Shown piece by piece: positions 61,512 through 64,000 of a DNA stretch of 64,000 bases; within the stretch, counting starts at the first letter, position 1; each line of letters begins with the position of its first letter. The translations under genes and the position numbers were made by a program. Below the pieces are notes generated by a model. It ran no database searches and had not been told where the DNA came from. It saw only the letters and a list, made by a program, of their open reading frames with translations. Source of the stretch: Bog-756 sp963845485 (GTDB lineage Bacteria > Actinomycetota > Acidimicrobiia > Acidimicrobiales > RAAP-2); the NCBI GenBank assembly GCA_963845485.1, contig CAWJSI010000016.1, forward strand, positions 84,894-148,893, in the 5' to 3' direction.

Positions 61512-62234
61512 TCAGGTGTGCAGCGGGCCGCTCGGAGCCTGGTCGCGCTTCGAGATGGCGGCGATCCAGAACGGCATCCCGGTGATGTGCCAGATCTCCG
61601 GAACCTCCGCACCGGCGCTCAAGAAGCTCTGCTCAAGCGCCGTCCGGTCCGGAGCGACTCCCACCACCGTGCGCATGGCGAAGCGTAGATACGCCTTCTT
61701 CATCCCGAACGGCACTCGACTGTTGTGGGCGAACCGCCAGAAGTCGGCCCTGGTGCTCGAGCCATCGATCTCGATGATCACCAATGAACCACCGGTCCGC
61801 AGCACTCGCAGACACTCGGCGATACCCACGCCGGGGTCTGACCAGTGCTTCCAGGCGCACGACGATACGACTGTGTCAAACGAACCCGGGACAAAGGGAA
61901 GTGCCTCCCCGCGCGCCTGCGCCCCGTGCACCGCAGTGGCCTTCATCCGGGCCAGCCGTCTGATCTGTGATGTCGACGGGTCGACCCCCACAACGCTCAC
62001 CGGTTGCCCAGCCACCAATCCGGCCGCTACCCGACCGCCCCCGCATCCGACGTCGAGGACGTGGCAGCCGATGACGTGAGGAGTAATGGCCGGAAGGACG
62101 ACTGCCGCCAACGCAGGAGCGATGGTGAGCTCGTAGGCCAAGGCCTCCGGAGACGAGAACGCCCGCCGACAGACGACGTAGGCCAGCTGTTCCAGGAAAC
62201 CCGAGGGGGGGTCGTAGCTTTCGCTGCTTCCCAT
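61512..62234 (-). CDS. Class I SAM-dependent methyltransferase
   Basis: A 240-residue methyltransferase: CHVLDVGCGGGRVAAGL, VVGVDPSTSQIRRL, FVPGSFDTVVSSCAWKHW and ECLRVLRTGGSLVIIEID. It resembles UbiE/COQ5-like enzymes but the substrate is unknown. ATG 62234 is chosen; GTG 62243 and a start at 62279 are alternatives. It converges on the other methyltransferase. Confidence 0.82.
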   Translation of the reverse strand: MGSSESYDPPSGFLEQLAYVVCRRAFSSPEALAYELTIAPALAAVVLPAITPHVIGCHVLDVGCGGGRVAAGLVAGQPVSVVGVDPSTSQIRRLARMKATAVHGAQARGEALPFVPGSFDTVVSSCAWKHWSDPGVGIAECLRVLRTGGSLVIIEIDGSSTRADFWRFAHNSRVPFGMKKAYLRFAMRTVVGVAPDRTALEQSFLSAGAEVPEIWHITGMPFWIAAISKRDQAPSGPLHT

Positions 62235-62362
62235 GGTGGTCACGTTCGATCTCGTTCCCCGAGTGGCCGGCCCCATCACTCGCTCTCCGGTCGCCCGCTG
62301 GACGATGTTCGACGCTTGGACCCGAACACCTGTCTGATGGCGTATCCCACGGGCTACGGCGA

Positions 62363-63088
62363 TTAGCTCCCGGCGAGCAGCAAACCACCATCGACAGTTT
62401 GCACCGTCCCGGTGACGTAGCTGTTCTGCATGAGATAGAGGTGAGCGGCGGCTATCTGGTCCGGCTCACCGACCGTCCCGGTCAAGGTGCCCTGGGCCAG
62501 GTGGGCAAAGAGCACCTCACGTTGCGAATCGGGGATGCCATCCCACAGCGGCGTGCGAAACGCACCGGCTCTGACCGCGTTGACCCGGACGGGGGCGAGT
62601 TCGACCGCCAGTCCCCGGACGAGGCCCTCGGTGGCTCCCGCTCCGGCGGCGGCGAGCGCTGCGCCGGGGCGTGGTCGCTGGCCGATGGTGCCGGTGGTCA
62701 GTGCGATCGATCCCCCCGGCCTGATCCGGAGCGCCGCGTACTTGATGACGGCCACCGCACCCCAGAAGCGGACGTCGAGGACCGCCCGCGCCTCGCCCAG
62801 GGCGAGGTCGGCAAGTGGACGCGGCGCGAATGCGTCGCCGGCGGTGAACGCCAGGTGATCGAACTCACCCACACGCTCGAACAAGGCGGCGACGGCTGCC
62901 TCATCTCGCACGTCGAGGGCTGTACCCACGCAGCCGTCCGGAAGTTCGCTCAGCGCTGCGTCGACCCGGACCTGTTGGCTCGAGGCAATGGTGACCTCGG
63001 CACCCTCGAGTGCCGCGGCCCGCGCTGTCGCCAGGCCCATGCCGGAACTGCCTCCGATGACGACGATTTTCTGACCGTCCAGGCTCAT
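62363..63088 (-). CDS. SDR-fold oxidoreductase lacking Tyr-Lys
   Basis: A 241-residue short-chain dehydrogenase. IVVIGGSSGMGLATARAA is the cofactor loop, and the C-terminus (YVTGTVQTVDGGLLL) is standard. The site where YxxxK should lie reads GAALAAAGAGATEGLVRG, with no Tyr or Lys, while the Ser/Thr strand (IALTTGTIG) remains. A subgroup of actinobacterial SDRs has this feature. GGAG before ATG. It is repressed, presumably, by the divergent TetR protein. Confidence 0.85.
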   Translation of the reverse strand: MSLDGQKIVVIGGSSGMGLATARAAALEGAEVTIASSQQVRVDAALSELPDGCVGTALDVRDEAAVAALFERVGEFDHLAFTAGDAFAPRPLADLALGEARAVLDVRFWGAVAVIKYAALRIRPGGSIALTTGTIGQRPRPGAALAAAGAGATEGLVRGLAVELAPVRVNAVRAGAFRTPLWDGIPDSQREVLFAHLAQGTLTGTVGEPDQIAAAHLYLMQNSYVTGTVQTVDGGLLLAGS

Positions 63089-63103
63089 GGGTGTCTCCAG
63101 ATC

Positions 63104-63170
63104 GTTGATGTCTCAGTGCGTCATCAACCGTAGCACGAGTCATGTCTCACTGAGACATCAACGGTAGGCT
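63104..63170. promoter_or_regulatory. Paired TetR operators and divergent promoters
   Basis: GTTGATGTCTCAGTG (63104-63118) and its inverted copy (63148-63162) are perfect 15-bp arms 44 bases apart, and ATGTCTCACTGAGACAT (63142-63158) is itself a perfect palindrome. TACGGT on the minus strand (63127-63132) would drive the SDR, and TAGGCT (63165-63170) is six bases before the regulator's ATG. Confidence 0.7.
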
Positions 63171-63176
63171 GCCTGC

Positions 63177-63761
63177 ATGCCCCGATGGGACGCTCAGGCT
63201 GAAGAACGACTGCGGACCGCAGCCATCGAGCTCTTCTTCGAACTCGGATACGAGAACGTCACCGTCGCCCAGATCGCCGCCCGCGCCGGGCTGGCTCGGC
63301 GCACGTTCTCCCGGTACTTCACCGACAAGCGCGACGTGCTCTTTGCCGGCTCCGAACGTCTGCCGGACCTACTGGCCGAGGCGCTCAGCCGGGCCGCCTC
63401 TGAGCTCACCCCGTTCGAGGCGTTAGTCACCGCGCTCGCCGACGTCGGCACACTGCTGGGTGCACGGGTAGCCCCGCTCGCCGCCCAGCGCCGTGAGGTC
63501 ATCGCTCGAAGCCCCGAGCTGCAGGAGCGTGGGCGGACCAAGTTCGCCGCCGTTGCCCAGGCGCTCGAATACGAGTTGGTTCGGAGGGGTAGCGAGCCGG
63601 CGAGCGCCATGCTGCTCGCAGACGTGGGGGTTGCCATCTTTAGAACCGGCTTTGGCCGATGGGTCGACAACCCCGACGGTCATGACCTGGCCGCTCACCT
63701 GCGTGAGGCCGGCGCCGAGCTCGCCGACGCTGTCGCGCCACATGCTGCGCCGGCTGACTAA
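63177..63761 (+). CDS. TetR-family transcriptional regulator
   Basis: A 194-residue regulator with HTH at about residues 10-55 (RTAAIELFFELGYENVTVAQ, then ARAGLARRTFSRYF) and a helical ligand domain. It should bind the inverted repeats between itself and the divergent SDR and repress both. The mRNA is likely leaderless. Confidence 0.9.
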   Translation: MPRWDAQAEERLRTAAIELFFELGYENVTVAQIAARAGLARRTFSRYFTDKRDVLFAGSERLPDLLAEALSRAASELTPFEALVTALADVGTLLGARVAPLAAQRREVIARSPELQERGRTKFAAVAQALEYELVRRGSEPASAMLLADVGVAIFRTGFGRWVDNPDGHDLAAHLREAGAELADAVAPHAAPAD

Positions 63762-63920
63762 GCACGACGTCCACCGGAGTGCCCGAGGACCAATCGACGC
63801 GCCCCTGAGGGCGTCACGTGAAGAGCCTGTGCGTGCAGGCTGCCCCATCCAGAGTCAGCACCAGGCCCAGCCCCGTCGCAGTCGGCCTGGCACCGGCAGG
63901 GTCGAGAACGCCCCCACCAC

Positions 63921-63962
63921 ACGGAAAATCCCGGCTCCCCTAAGGGAACCCGGGATTTCCGT
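63921..63962. terminator. Long hairpin terminator
   Basis: ACGGAAA and TCCCGG on the left arm pair with the complementary right arm (CCGGGA, TTTCCGT) through a bulged stem of about 18 bp around CTAA. It works on either strand; it begins five bases after the stop of a minus-strand frame at the window edge and lies 160 bases beyond the TetR gene. Confidence 0.7.
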
Positions 63963-63967
63963 CACTG

Positions 63968-64000
63968 CTACGCCGTCACTTTCGTGAACGGCCATTGGTG
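63968..64000 (-). CDS. C-terminal end of a gene cut by the window
   Basis: A minus-strand frame open at the edge encodes HQWPFTKVTA and then TAG. Only ten residues are visible. The main support is the hairpin starting five bases after the stop. Confidence 0.3.
   Translation of the reverse strand, partial: HQWPFTKVTA

Overview
The window is GC-rich (roughly two thirds by eye), densely coded DNA of actinobacterial character. Supporting signs are a monomeric NADP isocitrate dehydrogenase, a WS/DGAT wax-ester/triacylglycerol synthase, MmpL, LtrA, a SigG-like ECF factor with a SnoaL tail, a mycofactocin-coupled dehydrogenase next to mftD, and many genes whose -10 hexamer sits 6-7 bases before the start codon (leaderless mRNAs). 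A soil or freshwater member of class Acidimicrobiia would fit, but I cannot prove the taxon. I see no phage, transposon, CRISPR array, rRNA or tRNA.

Layout. 1-8.2 kb: two ferritin-like proteins, a DUF4395 membrane protein, a low-molecular-weight phosphatase, two alpha/beta hydrolases, and an MFS exporter divergent from its TetR regulator. 8.3-9.9 kb: purK and purE. 10.1-20.8 kb: a molybdenum island on the minus strand. It holds molbindin, modC, modB, modA and an HTH-TOBE regulator with its own promoter, preceded by moaC, moaD, moaA, moeA, moaE and mogA. Upstream of these lie a methyltransferase, a membrane protein and a large fusion of a b-type cytochrome with a sulfite-oxidase-fold molybdoenzyme.

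21-27.5 kb: a GT-C-like membrane protein, a DUF2064 transferase, a GT2 glycosyltransferase, an epimerase with a zinc-ribbon-like insert, a purine nucleoside phosphorylase, and a second molybdoenzyme encoded as two separate genes (Tat-exported molybdopterin subunit, then cytochrome b). I think the molybdenum genes, the two molybdoenzymes and the sugar/transferase genes may form one functional system, and this is the best candidate here for an undescribed pathway.

27.5-35.6 kb: an exported beta-propeller, an MmpL transporter, an acyl-CoA dehydrogenase, a cold-shock protein and cysS. 35.6-43.2 kb: valS, divergent from cysS across a 22-bp gap holding a symmetric promoter, then a branched-chain-amino-acid-type ABC transporter with fused LivH-LivM. 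43.3-51.7 kb: lipid and envelope functions (membrane esterase, WS/DGAT, propeller lipoprotein, UBP zinc finger, LtrA) and an EAL-GAF c-di-GMP phosphodiesterase. 51.7-53.9 kb: a perfect palindrome, a mycofactocin-coupled SDR and mftD. 53.9-64 kb: a VOC protein, an ECF sigma factor, a phosphodiesterase-superfamily protein, a PhnZ-like HD protein, isocitrate dehydrogenase, an XRE-cupin regulator divergent from a methyltransferase, a second methyltransferase, and an SDR divergent from its TetR regulator. A strong hairpin terminator and the apparent tail of another minus-strand gene close the window.
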